From: Arthonia radiata
Lineage: Eukaryota; Ascomycota; Arthoniomycetes; Arthoniales; Arthoniaceae
Length of the DNA stretch: 64,000 bases
Reading direction: 5' to 3'
Assembly: GCA_002989075.1 (NCBI GenBank)
Contig: PSQN01000013.1
Coordinates: 400,458 to 464,457, forward strand
Shown: positions 33,431-44,644 of the stretch, in pieces
Numbering within the stretch: the first letter of the stretch is position 1
How the letters are laid out: each line of letters begins with the position of its first letter
Notes under the pieces: model-generated
The model's input: the letters and a program-made list of their open reading frames with translations, nothing else
Databases searched by the model: none
What the model was told of the DNA's origin: nothing
Translations under genes and position numbers: made by a program

Positions 33431-34060
33431 ATGCTTAAAGTTAAGAAAGTCCCTAACGCTAATAAAGTGCTTGAGATTAATACCGTTCTCGCCGAAGTTT
33501 ATAGTCGAAAGATGCTTCCGTGTTCCTGCTATACTTACTTAGGTAAGAAGTGTGTCCTAAAGTCTGGGAAGGCATCGTGTTTTATGTATACTCGTAATAA
33601 GAAGTTGTGCGACGTTCGCCCGTCGTTAGAGGATAGTTAGTCTCCATCCTACGTCTATTTTTGATAGAAGTCTAACTTATTTTAGCTCAGAGTATCCGTT
33701 CTCAGTACTTATGGGTGTTGGATGCCCTTTAGGGGCAGCGCAAGCGTTTGGCGGAAGAGAAGAAAGTCGTTTGCGCGGCGAAAAGGCAGCGCGAAGCTGT
33801 TAAAGCGACGGTTGTAGATTTAAAGAAGGAGCTCGAAAGGTTGCGCGCCTAGGCGCAGAACAAAATAAATTAGAATAATACATTGTTTGAAGAAGAATAG
33901 CTAGCGGCTATATTCAATAGTAATATCGTAGATATGCTAAGTAGCCTAAGTATAGATTTTTATAACGATTCGTTTCTAGAGTTAAGTAGTAGGCTACTAA
34001 CGTAGTAGGCTGGTTCGTTTATAGACGACCTAGGTACCGGTAAGGCACACTAAATAGTAA
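33431..34060 (+). pseudogene. Antisense additional ORF of Gypsy C (Cys motif plus coiled coil), broken
   Basis: This frame lies opposite to gag-pol, between the integrase end and the 3' LTR. The first 69 codons (33431-33640) are open, with a Cys pattern (PCSCYTYLGKKC then ASCFMYTRNKKLC). After a stop and a shift, a strongly charged coiled-coil stretch follows (RKRLAEEKKVVCAAKRQR, KATVVDLKKELERLR), then FYNDSFLELSSRLL. Fungal Gypsy elements often carry such an antisense frame with a Cys-rich start and coiled coil; its function is unknown. The corresponding DNA is present in Gypsy D (about 56560-57100) and missing in Gypsy A. Confidence 0.55.
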
Positions 34061-34183
34061 ATTAGAGTGTTAGTGCTGTTACGACCGATTAATATTCTAG
34101 TCTCAATATCGTTAAATAGTATCTTTATAGTTAGTTAGATTTCGTTCCGGTTCCTATTAATTTTTATGTTCGGGATATCCTCT

Positions 34184-34477
34184 CTACTTTATAAGATACT
34201 GTCGTTTACCTCGGTATTGTCTATAAACTCGGATCGTTTTAACCTTATACTCGGGTTCTTGGTTGTTAGAAAGGATTTCTGAGTTAGATCGTTCTACTTC
34301 TTGAAAGTAGGCTAGTTTTAACAGCGCTATATAGAATATAGGATGTATTCTTATTGTCTTTAGGAGTTCTAGTTTGAATGTTATAGGTCCTAATTGCTGT
34401 AAAATTTTAAACGGTCTCGTCTTAGTGTAGTCGAGTTTCTTGCTTAATCTGATAGTTTTTAAGTTTCTTATAAGCAA
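34184..34477 (-). pseudogene. Gypsy C integrase C-terminal fragment
   Basis: A 97-codon open stretch of the pol frame: RLSKKLDYTKTRPFKILQQL, then GPITFKLELLKTIRIHPIFY. This is the segment of Ty3/Gypsy integrases just before the chromodomain. It is part of the dead pol gene, not a separate gene. Confidence 0.85.
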
Positions 34478-37400
34478 GTAAGCTCTTTCCCCCTCTTTTA
34501 TGCTTGTATTTAGGGTAGTTCTTAATTTATTATACTATCGTCTTGTTCGTTCGTTAATAAACTCGCTGTCGGACTTTAACTGCTAGTGCAGGGTTTTTAT
34601 GCTTGTAGCTATTTATGTAGCTGTCTCGTTTTTGGTTGTATTGTGCAGTTGTCTTCTCTAAAGAGGGTAATAGCTATACAAGGCGTAGAACGGGGTTATC
34701 TTAGTTGTATCGTTTTTTATATCGTTGTGCGCTGCTTGCGCTACTAATAGCAACTATACCTAGTCGTTCTACTAGTAGTTAATATACGCCCAGAGATACT
34801 ATTCTAGCGTTTAATTTGTTCGTTCTGTTTGTCCGTCTGTTTGCAGGTAGAACGATATCAATATTTTCTGTTTAGTCTCTAGTTGTTGTATCAGAGATAT
34901 CTAAAATTGTAAGACGAATTTCCGGTCTCTGTCTAAAACGATTTTTTGCGGTTAACTATAGTTAGCTAAGATAATCCGTAGGAAGGTATACGCTAGTTAT
35001 TCTAAGTTGCTAGCTTCCCTGTAAGGTACGAAGTATGCGTACTTTATTAGTTTATTGCATATAACGAGGATAGTGTCGTAGACTACTTCTATAAGTAGAT
35101 CCTTGGATATCGGGAGTTTAGTTATAAAGTTTAGTAATACCGTATACTATAGTCTCTCGGGTATTTCTAGTAGTTGTAGTTTACCGTATAGTAAATGCCT
35201 CGGGTGTTTAGTTCTTGCGTATATGTCGCATTCTCAGATATAATTCTCGACGTAGTGTCGGATTCTCGGGATGTAATAGGTTCTTATAATCTTCTCTATA
35301 ATATTGTCGATGCCTTTGTGTCCTTTAGTTGGGTTATCGTAAAAGTCACTAATAATGTTTTAGATTAGATTCCTTAGGGCGTAAATTTTGCCTTAGAATT
35401 TATAATAGCCTCTATCGTTCTTAGTTAATCCTAGGTTTTATTTCTCGTTTTCCTGGTAGGTCTTAGGGTCGTTTAGAATGTCTGTAATTCGGTTGTCTAG
35501 TTCAATAACAAACTTGGTTGTTATAGCCAATTGATTGTATCTAATCTTATTATTTTGTTCTCGGAATATTGCGTGCTCGACGTGTTCCTTGTTATTAAGG
35601 TAATCTAGTCGTTGGCTCAGAGCGTTAGCTCTATCGTTCTTAGAACCTTTCTTGTAGGTAATAATAAAGTCGTATAGAGCTATAGTTTCTAACTATCTAA
35701 CTTGTCTGCGGTTAAGTTTCTTTATTGTTATAAAGTAAGTTAGGTTCTTATAGTTCGTATATACTATAATTATATAGTTTGCTTCTTCTAGATAAGCTCG
35801 CTATATTTCGAATACTGCTATAATAGCTAAAAGCTCTTTATTGTAAATATTATAGTTCTGTTCTATAGGTAATATTTTCCTTGAGTAGAAAGCTACTGGT
35901 CTAAGCTTTCCTTCCTTATTGTTTTAACTTATATATACTCTAATTATATAGTCTAACGCGTCTGTTTCTATAATAATTGGCAGATTAAGGTTAAATATCG
36001 CTAGTACAGGCCCGATCTTAAAAGCTTCCTTAAGCTCTTTAAATGCTGATTGTTCTTTTTACGTCTAGGAGAATCCTGTCGATTGTTTTATCTGTTAAGA
36101 CAGCGGTACTGTAATTCGGCTAAAGTTAGATATCTATCGCCTGTAGTAATTAGCAAAACTAAGAAACTGTTGCAGTTGTTTTATATTCTTTAGTATAGGC
36201 TAGGTTAAGACAGATTGGATCTTTAAATCTTCTATTTAGAGACTGTGCTCGGTAATTATAAATCTAAGGAATTCGACGGATTGTTGGTGGAACTAGGTTT
36301 TCTTAATGTTGATTCGTAAATCGGTACGCGCTAATCTTTCTAATACCTTCTTAATATGTTTTTTATATTCTTTTAGTATACGGCTGTATACTAGGATATC
36401 GTCTAGATAAGCAGTTATAAATATATCTAGGTAATCGCTAAATGTGTTGTTAATTAGTTTCTAAAATAATGCTAGTGCGTTTATTAGCCTAAAGGGTATA
36501 ACGCAATACTTAAAAAGTCTGTGTCTAGTGCGGAAGGCTGTTTTCTACTCTTTGCCTTTCTGTATACAGATTAGGTTGTAAGCTCCTTGTAGGTTAAACT
36601 TAGTAAACTATTGCGTATTATACAATCGGTCTGTTATTTTGTCGATGCGTGGTAAAGGGTATCGGTTCTTAATAGTTACTCCGTTTAATTGTCTATAATC
36701 TACGTAGAGTCGTAGTTTGCTATTCTTCTTTAGTACGAAGAGTATCGGGTATCCGGCTAGTAATATTAATTTCTGGATAAATCCTTTCCTAAGATTTTCG
36801 TTAAGATAGTCGCGAAGCGCTTAATTTTCTGCTTCTGATAGAGAGTATATTAGACCGAATATTAGCGTTTTGCCTTCTTATAAAGGTATTGTATAATCCT
36901 ACGGTTTGTATTCTAGAAGAGCTAAGTCCGGCTCAGCTTCTTTAAATAGATGTCGGAATTAATCGTATTTCTCGGGTATCTTAGTAATTAACTGAGTACT
37001 TGTCGTCGTATAGAATCGTTGGCGTATAGTCGTCTCTTGTTTATACTTGCGTGTAGTTAGCTACAGACGAGATACTGCGTTAGACTTCTCTCGTAGGATA
37101 TCTAAATGTCGGAGTATAGTGGTACTAACCCGCATAAGTTCTTTATCGCGCTCCTTATCCTTACTACTAAAAATAGCTTGTAGGGTATCCGTTCCGTAGA
37201 ACGACTCTTGTTTAGAGTGCTTATACTTAGTAAAGAGGAGTTTCTTAGTTCTCTAATTTACTTTAAGGTTATATTATTGTAACTAAGGTATACCTAGTAT
37301 AGCGTAGTACTAGTTAATATCTACGATATTATAAGTAATTTCTTTCTAATAGTCTCTAATTATTATACCTATTGGCAAAGTCTTATAGTCGACTCTTTCC

Positions 37401-39306
37401 TCTGCTTCTTAAAATCTAGACAGTGCGTAAAGTAATTTCTTCTTTTGTGTTTATATCTGGCACTCTTTAACGTAGCGTATTGAGATAAAGTTGCCTGTTG
37501 CGTCTAAATCGATTATAATTTTAATGCTTCTGTGGTTTATTGTTGCCCAAGTATGCAGGTATGTTCTGTAGGAAGCCGAGCTCGTATAGAGCTAGACTTC
37601 TAGAGGGTCTAACCGTTAAACAGGCCGGTACTACTGCCCTCGAAGTAGTCGGCCTAGTCTTTTCTCTGTTAATTGTGTACGTTCTAGAGTAGTCTAGGTA
37701 CTAGAACCTATTGTCGGTTAATTTGCTATAAGAATTCCTGTATAAAGTATTCTAGTACTGCTCTTATTATAACGTCTGGTTTGTTGTTTACGATCTCTGC
37801 TTTAATTATACAACTATCGCTAGTTAAAACCCGTTGTGTTTATAGGTTATATATTGTTAATTGAAGATATTGATACTAGCTACGTAATTCTAGACCCCTA
37901 ATAAGGTAGTCTACTAGTCGTCGTAGGCGTAAGTAAATATATCCCGGAATATTGTTAATTTCTCTATTAGCGCTTAACTTTCTATTATAGAAGGCTATCT
38001 AATAAAGTCTCTATATTATTCCTTTCTAACGAATTAGGGTTTGCTCTTTCTAGTTAGTGTTGTTCTCGAGCAAGGATTTTGTACTATTAGAATCTATATT
38101 TTTGTCTTTAAGTCGTTGTCTTGCCTATAACGTATCGTAGCTGCTATCTTGCTTAGCCTCTACGGTCTGTTCTTTCTTAGATTCTCCTTAGGTTTCTGGG
38201 TAAGGCGACCTAGGCCGTCCTCGGGTAAGGCCTAGTTTTTGTGTCGAACCTTGTTTCGGAGGTGTCGGTTTCTTCGGCTACTATTCTAATTCCAATTTGT
38301 CGGATTCGTAGGTCGTACAATCGTTATCGTAGCACGTAGTTTAGGATAGTGTTTCGTGTGGTATAGAGGTATCTTGTACCTACTGTCTCGAAATAGTGCG
38401 GTCAATGTTATTCCAGTCCTGTAGGTTTTATTGTTTCTGTTTTATTTGTCGTTCCTTTGTTTCTTCTTATAACTCAATGTCCGTATCCTAGTTCTTGTAT
38501 AAGTTAAACAAATTCTATTTGTTATATTTTTCGTTAAAAGTAACCTGATAGGTGTTCTCCTATATCTAAGTAGTTATATTAAAATGTTATCGTAGGAAAC
38601 GGGGTTTTTAGGGTCGATCGTTATACTCGTTTCTATCAGTACTGTTGAACTGTTGTTTCTTAGAACGGTATTCTTTAACTTAATGCCCTAGTTTTCCGCA
38701 ATACAAGCATAGCTTGTTCTTTATTCTGTGTTCTCGTTTCTAGTTGTTTAGTTTATTATAGAGCTTCGTAAAGTCTAATTCTATTGGATTATCCCGGTCT
38801 TATTGTAAATTGTGCTTACTTCGAATTTAGACGAACTTACCTAAGTTAGCTCCTTTCTTTTCTAACTGTCGTTTAAAGTTGCTGTTATCGATTTTCTTGG
38901 CTCGTTCTATAAACTTCTCTAGTTTAGTAAACTTTTCTCTACGGATATAGATAATTTCCTTAACATAGTTCTTTAAGCCTTTATAAAAGGTGTCGACTAG
39001 GGGTCCTTTATCCTATTTAGTTTAATTAGCATACTACAGAAACTTAGCGGCGTATCGGCTGGCTGGTTCTGTCTAACGGAGTATCTTAAGTTTACGTACC
39101 GTAGTATGTCTAGAATCTATATCCCTGTATACCTGTCGGAGCTTTTGCTAGAACGCAGCAAAGCTAGAGAAGAGCTCGTTAGTCTCTTCTTATCGTTTGT
39201 TAGGTACCTTGTAGAGATAGTCTTCGAGATAGAAGTTAAACTATTTGTATGCCTCGCTATTTATATAGGATGCTACAAATAAAACTATAGTGCTGTTGTT
39301 CGGAAA

Positions 39307-39489
39307 CTAATCCCTATAAGTCTTAAAATATACGGTCAAGCGTGTTAGAAATAAAATAAGTTTAGAACGTTTATTAGAGAAGCTTTTACCTATCTTAGTG
39401 TTAACATCCGATATCTTACCTGTGGCGGCTATTTTGCTGGCCAGCCTGTCCGTAGCGTCGCGGCTGTTGGGTACCGAAGTAGTAGACAT
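39307..39489 (-). pseudogene. Gypsy C gag N-terminal fragment
   Basis: A 60-codon open stretch beginning with an ATG (MSTTSVPNSRDATDRL), directly inside the 5' LTR. It is the start of the gag frame and is followed by stops. Confidence 0.7.
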
Positions 39490-39531
39490 AATTAATCTGC
39501 TTTCTCTGCTTTCGTAGCGAGTCTGTTAAAG

Positions 39532-39981
39532 TGTAACGCCGGTCGCTGAAAGAACCGAACTAAGGCTTACTTGCCTTGTGTACTTATCGACCTTAGTAGT
39601 AGGTATCTTGTGTGCTAGAGACTAAAAGGTAGGAGAGGCGAGATAGATTACTAAGGGTAAGAGGAGCTTAACTAAAGTAGATAGAAGGTAAAGTACGTTA
39701 CCTGAATATAGTTAAGGAACTTATATTTAGATATTGAGTTAACAGACTAAAGTCTATTCTAAGGTCGGCCATCAGTCTAGCTATATAGTCTAAGGTATAT
39801 AGGTATGTTCCTCTGTATCCGACGGTCTCAATACTTCCTTTGTCGCGTAGTCGGGATCCTATTGCGATATAGCGACGTTGCCGACGTCGCTATGTTAGAG
39901 TCGTCGGGTATACTGTATAATGCTTTAATGAGGCTAGCTGCGCTTAGCCTTGTACTAGCCTAATATAGTAAGATCGTAACA
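39532..39981 (-). repeat. LTR of Gypsy C (5' LTR in element orientation)
   Basis: 450 bp from TGTAACGCCGG to CGTAACA, followed by the duplicated CTACC. Its pair is at 32886. Confidence 0.9.
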
Positions 39982-40156
39982 CTACCCCTAAATAAGGTAA
40001 TTCTATCTATATAGCTTCCGATTGGCTATATTATAACGGGGGCTACTATCATTGCAGTAGATAACCGGATAAATTTTAGTAAATTAGAAGCTGTACCCTT
40101 AGGAATGTAGCCAATTAGAAGCTGTATAGGTAGGATTACCCTATTTGGGGTTAGCC

Positions 40157-40498
40157 ACCTCAAAAATTACTACTGTACACGCCTCGCTAAGCACCTGCAC
40201 CCTACGGAGTAGACAATCGTATCTTTAGCACTAAAGTTACTAGAGTGGATGTGATTGCCGGCGTGAGTATTATAAGGATTGATGTCCTGCGAAACGCTGG
40301 TTTCGTGTCGTTTATGCGCTGGAAGAGTAGTATTACTACCTTGATACTTGCTATGGGCCATGTTATGTAACTCGATATGCTGGCAAGAGGTCTCTGGATG
40401 TTGCGTGGGTGGTCCATGAAGATGAGACATGGTTTGTCGGGCGAACCAACTCACACACCAACCCGACCTTGGCGTGCTCGGCTGGTACGGGAAACACG
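40157..40498. other. Island of normal-composition DNA between transposons
   Basis: About 340 bp of balanced composition (for example GCGGGCGAACC-like stretches) that has escaped AT enrichment. No gene or domain is recognised. Frames on the minus strand lack an ATG. It may be a fragment of the original host sequence. Confidence 0.4.
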
Positions 40499-40574
40499 TC
40501 GGCTCACACTCGGAGAAGCTGAACGCCTACACCGCGTGCACAGACTATCCCTAAGCAGGTAATAATTTTAACAT

Positions 40575-40773
40575 TGTCAGAATACTGCTGGTACCAGTGT
40601 TATAGAATTGCGTGTATTCTTCCTAATCTGGAAGACGTCCGGTGCTTAACACAAGGTCGAGCCAAGACTCCGGCTATCGAACATCCTAATACTATGTAGC
40701 TTGTGTAGCACCAACAAGACGTGTCATAAAAGTTGAGACTGCACTCAGGAAACATGGACGCAGATTTCCGACA
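40575..40773 (-). repeat. LTR of Copia B (3' LTR in element orientation)
   Basis: 199 bp, TGTCAGAATACTGC to TTTCCGACA. Compared with its partner it differs at 13 positions, all transitions. Confidence 0.9.
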
Positions 40774-41044
40774 CACCCCCCAGTAGCAACCTTCTTGGCG
40801 ACGTCGACAATTAAACTTACCTGTTACCAGCAATTTAATATTCTGAGGCCTTTTGCTACATCTACCTGCTTATTCGAAACTAGATTTCGTTAAGTTTAAC
40901 TCAGACTTAAGCAAATATAGCCTTGCTATCGATATCGAATTCTAGCTAGCTAAAGCTCTCAGTCTATATTTAACTGCTGTAAGAATAAGACGTGCTTTTA
41001 AGCGTCTAGAACCTTAGTAAAACTATCGGCTCTATTCTTAGCTG

Positions 41045-41860
41045 TGTTCAAAAGGTGCAGGGAAGAAGAAGAATACTACTACAAAGAGTAGGAAGACGAG
41101 ACCAGCTTGAGACTGGTGCAATACTTAGGCTTGATACAGGTACAATACTTACTAGCAAGGAGAAGCTATTGTTATATTGTCTGTCTTTTAAAAGGATGCT
41201 CGGACTGCGTTTCTTTCCGAGTAATATAGATAGATAGTACGTCGAAAACCTAATCTTTAGACTGTAGTACCTCGGTAGTCGTATACCGGGTTTTATCGTC
41301 TATAAAGCTAGTGAATAATCGACCTTTAAAAGGGATTTGCGGTACAATTAGCCCGCAGATATCCGAGTAGACTTTTTCTAAATAATTGGCCGATTCGTCC
41401 GGAGTTTCTCGGCTAACTTTAGCCGTTGCCTTTGCTTCGAAGCAAATTTAGTAATTATCTCCTAATTTGTCCGAATGATCTGTTCCTAGGGCAACTTTTT
41501 TGAGCTGTCTTAAGGCGTTTTCGCCTATATATCCTATCCGTTGATACTAAAGGTCAGTTTTCGAAGAAATAGTGTAGAGAGATCGGACTGTGTTAATAGT
41601 CTAAGCTTTTATCACTATTAGGCCGTTAACATACTGCCCCTCAGTGGTTAGTTGTCCGGTTCAATTAACTTTTGGCTTGTTTTGGCCAAGAGTTACCTTA
41701 CCTTCCCTCTTTCTAAGCTTATCGAAGCTTAGGAGGTTAATTCTGAATTCCTTAACAAACAAAACTTCGTCTAGAACAATTGTTTTGTCCTTAAAGAACA
41801 GTTTTGCTTTGCCTGTCTGTAAGGCTCGGATTGACTTCAAGCTGTCGCGACATAGGTAAT
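41045..41860 (-). mobile_element. Deleted Copia E-family fragment inside Copia B
   Basis: Read on the minus strand, 41860-41184 matches the protease-to-integrase part of the Copia at the right edge of the window (62480-63110). It then jumps directly into the last ~143 bp of that family's LTR (41187-41045, ending TTTTGAACA). The two parts share TCTT at the junction, as expected for a microhomology deletion. It keeps more G/C than the other copies and holds a 77-codon open stretch (41894-41661, FRINLLSFDKLRKREGKVTL). Confidence 0.75.
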
Positions 41861-44017
41861 GTCGATATTGCCGTTTAGCTACTACTTCTAGCATTAATAC
41901 TAACGTACCTTAATGTGCTTGGTAGCTTTATAATGCTTAGGGTTTTTGCTAAGGCTAATTGTACTCGTGTTGTTCTCTATTAACTTTATAATCTTAATAG
42001 GGCCCGTTATTAATGCTCTAAACTTACCAAGCAGACGCTTCAGCTAGACGGCTTTCTGCATAGCTACGGTTAGAGCAACCAATTTGGCTTCGATAGTGCT
42101 AAGCGTTACGATACGCTATAGCGCCGAATACTAGGTAACTAGAGCTTTCTTAGTGTTTCTAACGGTAAATACGTATTCTAAATGCGAGCGGCGGCCTACT
42201 CCGTTAACAAAGGCTGAATTGCTCTATTTAACGATACTAATGTTCCTCTTAGCGTTACCCTTAAAGTTAAACTCTACGCCTTTATTAAGTGTCCCCTTAA
42301 TATAGCGGAGTACCTGCTTAGTCCCTAGGTAGTGCTGTTCGGTTAGGTTAGATATATAGCGACACAGCTTAGTAACCGCCAAGGCAATATTCGGCCGGGT
42401 AATTATTGCTGCGTATATAAGAAAGCCGCAGGCTCGCTAGTACCAACTCAGTAATTCGGCTGACGACTAATAGTCCTGCGGCGGTGGCAGTATCTTAATG
42501 TTCTCGCTTAACGGTGTGTCTCGGAGCTTACAATTAGACATACCTAGCTTACTTATTATACGCTTAAAGTAAGCTCTCTAGCTTAGCTTAAGCTTCCGTA
42601 GCGCCCGATTACGCTTAACTTTAATATTTAGAAAGTACTGTAGCTCGCTTATATTCTTTATCTTATAGCGGCTACTTAGCTCCTTCTTAGTCTTATTTAC
42701 AAGTTTGCGATTTAGAGCAGCAATTAGAAAGTTATTAACGTAAATAAGTATTTAAACGCTGCCGCAGAAGAATAGACAGTAGTTATACTCTAAGTGGTTA
42801 AAGCTTTAGCTAACTAACGTACGTACAGCATCTTTATACTACTCTCGAGCTAACTGCTAGAGTCCGTATAGCGTACAGTTTAGCTTCTATTTTATACCCG
42901 TCTTCGGCGGTTATACCCCTTCCGGCGGTTCTATCTATAACTTAACGTTGTTAGAAAGGAAAGAGTTTAGAAAAGCCGTTACTACATCTATTTAGTTGTA
43001 CTTAAGGTTATTAGTAGCGACTAATGCTATAAATAGCCGAAACGTGTTAGTTTTAGCGACTATAGCAAAGGTCTTATTGAAATCGATGCCTTACTTTTGT
43101 ATAAAGCTCTTTACTACTATGCGTGCCTTATATCAAACAACCTTACCCTTGTTATTAACTTTTAGCTTAAATATCTATCTTATTAGAAGTGTCTTCTTTT
43201 CTTTTGATAGGTACCTCCAAGTAAACGTGCCGTTCTACTGCTAACTGCCAAGCTCTTTAGCAATCGTCTTACTCTAGCGGTCCTAGTTAAGCTACATCGC
43301 CTACTTATAAGTTTTAAGCTCTAGCGGCTGATAACTGCTATTATCAATAGCGACGGTAAATATCTTAGCGAAGCTAAATACCGCAAACAGCCTAACAAAC
43401 GCGTTAGAAATATAGCTGTAGTTAGATAAAGATAAGGGTAAATCCTGTAAGTCGTTCTCTACTATACTAGCTACCGTCTTATTTAAATTAGGTTAATTTA
43501 CCTTGCTTATACCTTTATACTAGTATTTAGCTTCTCTAGTTAATAGCGTTACTAGCTTCTCTATAGCTAGCCTACGGCCAGTTGCAATATTAAATAGAGT
43601 ACGTAGGTTAATAGCTGCTCTACGCATTAAGATAAATTATACTAACGACTCTAGCGTTATGCTATAATAGCGTCTATCGCGCTTATTAAGGTCTTTAACG
43701 CTTATATCTGTGTTACCTAGAATATTAGCTGAGTTATACTTATTGAGTCTAGGCTCTTACTAATACTCCTGCTACTAAGGCTGCTTAAACTAGTTTAGCA
43801 GTAACTATCGTACTTGCTTCTGTTTAGCTAGCAACATCTTATCTGCTAGCTTCTTAGCTTTACCTTTGTTGGGCGGCTCCTTGGTATTGAATCGAATACA
43901 AACTTGCTTAGATTTAGACTTAGAGTTAGACTTAGGCTCCTCGCTATTACGCAATATAAAGTCTTTAACGTTATTAAACGGCTAACTAAACGTTAAATCA
44001 ACGGAATCTAAGCGGGG

Positions 44018-44644
44018 CTAAAGCAGCGTATAGGCCTCTTTATCCTTATTATCGGTATTAGCGTTCTTTAGGTTAGCTAAATTAGACAGAATATTCTTAA
44101 TAGTCTTAAAGCGTATCTTATTGAACCGAACGTAAGAGATCTCTATTACCTCCTTACGCGTTAGAACCAATATTCGGTAAGTATGTCGGCTACTATTTAT
44201 CGCGTAACTAACTATTTTGCCTATATATACTCTAGTTACAAACTTACTACGTATACGACGTACGTTAAGGACCGTTATATATACGGTACAGCTAAACGCA
44301 CGCAAGTAAGATACGTCTAGAGCTAGTCTGTTACCTTGCCCGATCGCCTCTTTAATAGTTTAATATAGAGTCTTGTTATTTAGAGCCTTTATTGTAGTTC
44401 GGTTAAGTATATATATTGCGGCACGATATACTTTATCCCAATATTTCTGCGGGACCTTGCCGCTAACAAGCATTGTACGTACTATATTGTAGATTAGCCC
44501 GTTAGTACGCTCCGCGACTCTATTCTTTATAGACGTATAGGCTAGTGCCGTATAGACGCAGATCTTAGCTCGATAATAGTAGTCGACAAGCGGTATAAAC
44601 TTAGTACTGCGGTCGATTTTAATACTCTTAATGTTAACAGACAA
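44018..44644 (-). pseudogene. Copia B integrase remnants
   Basis: Two open stretches of pol: the integrase core end (AYTSIKNRVAERTNGLIYNI, then KVPQKYWDKVYRAAIYILNR) and the following domain (VYIGKIVSYAINSSRHTYRI). They belong to one dead pol frame. Confidence 0.85.

Larger units (their letters stand above)
32886..39981 (-). mobile_element. Gypsy C: full-length LTR retrotransposon, RIP-mutated, best preserved Gypsy copy
   Basis: Two 450-bp LTRs (32886-33335 and 39532-39981), with CTACC duplicated on both sides; 7096 bp in all. Gag-pol runs on the minus strand. The gag start is near 39489. The reverse transcriptase has [19 protein letters not shown] near 36740-36690, and the catalytic YLDD is intact at 36398-36409. 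The integrase C-terminus is at 34477-34184. An extra frame on the opposite strand lies at 33431-34060. Stops interrupt pol many times, so the element is dead, but fewer codons are lost than in Gypsy A or D. The left part of its LTR matches Gypsy A but the right part does not. Confidence 0.93.
32880..40156. repeat. MITE-like element split by Gypsy C
   Basis: Bases 39982-40028 and the reverse complement of 40108-40156 form a terminal inverted repeat of about 49 bp ending in ATTGGCTA, with about 9 differences, 8 of them transitions. The outermost bases of the left repeat are split: GCTACC lies at 32880-32885, left of Gypsy C, and CTACC is duplicated at its right end. Without Gypsy C the element is about 177 bp, non-coding, with an internal direct repeat of AATTAGAAGCTGTA. 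The class of transposase is unknown. Confidence 0.7.

Noticed and set aside
40170-40454. 94-codon minus-strand frame in the GC-balanced island
   Set aside because: It starts at GTG, not ATG, has no domain, no splice context and overlaps one end of the inverted repeat region.
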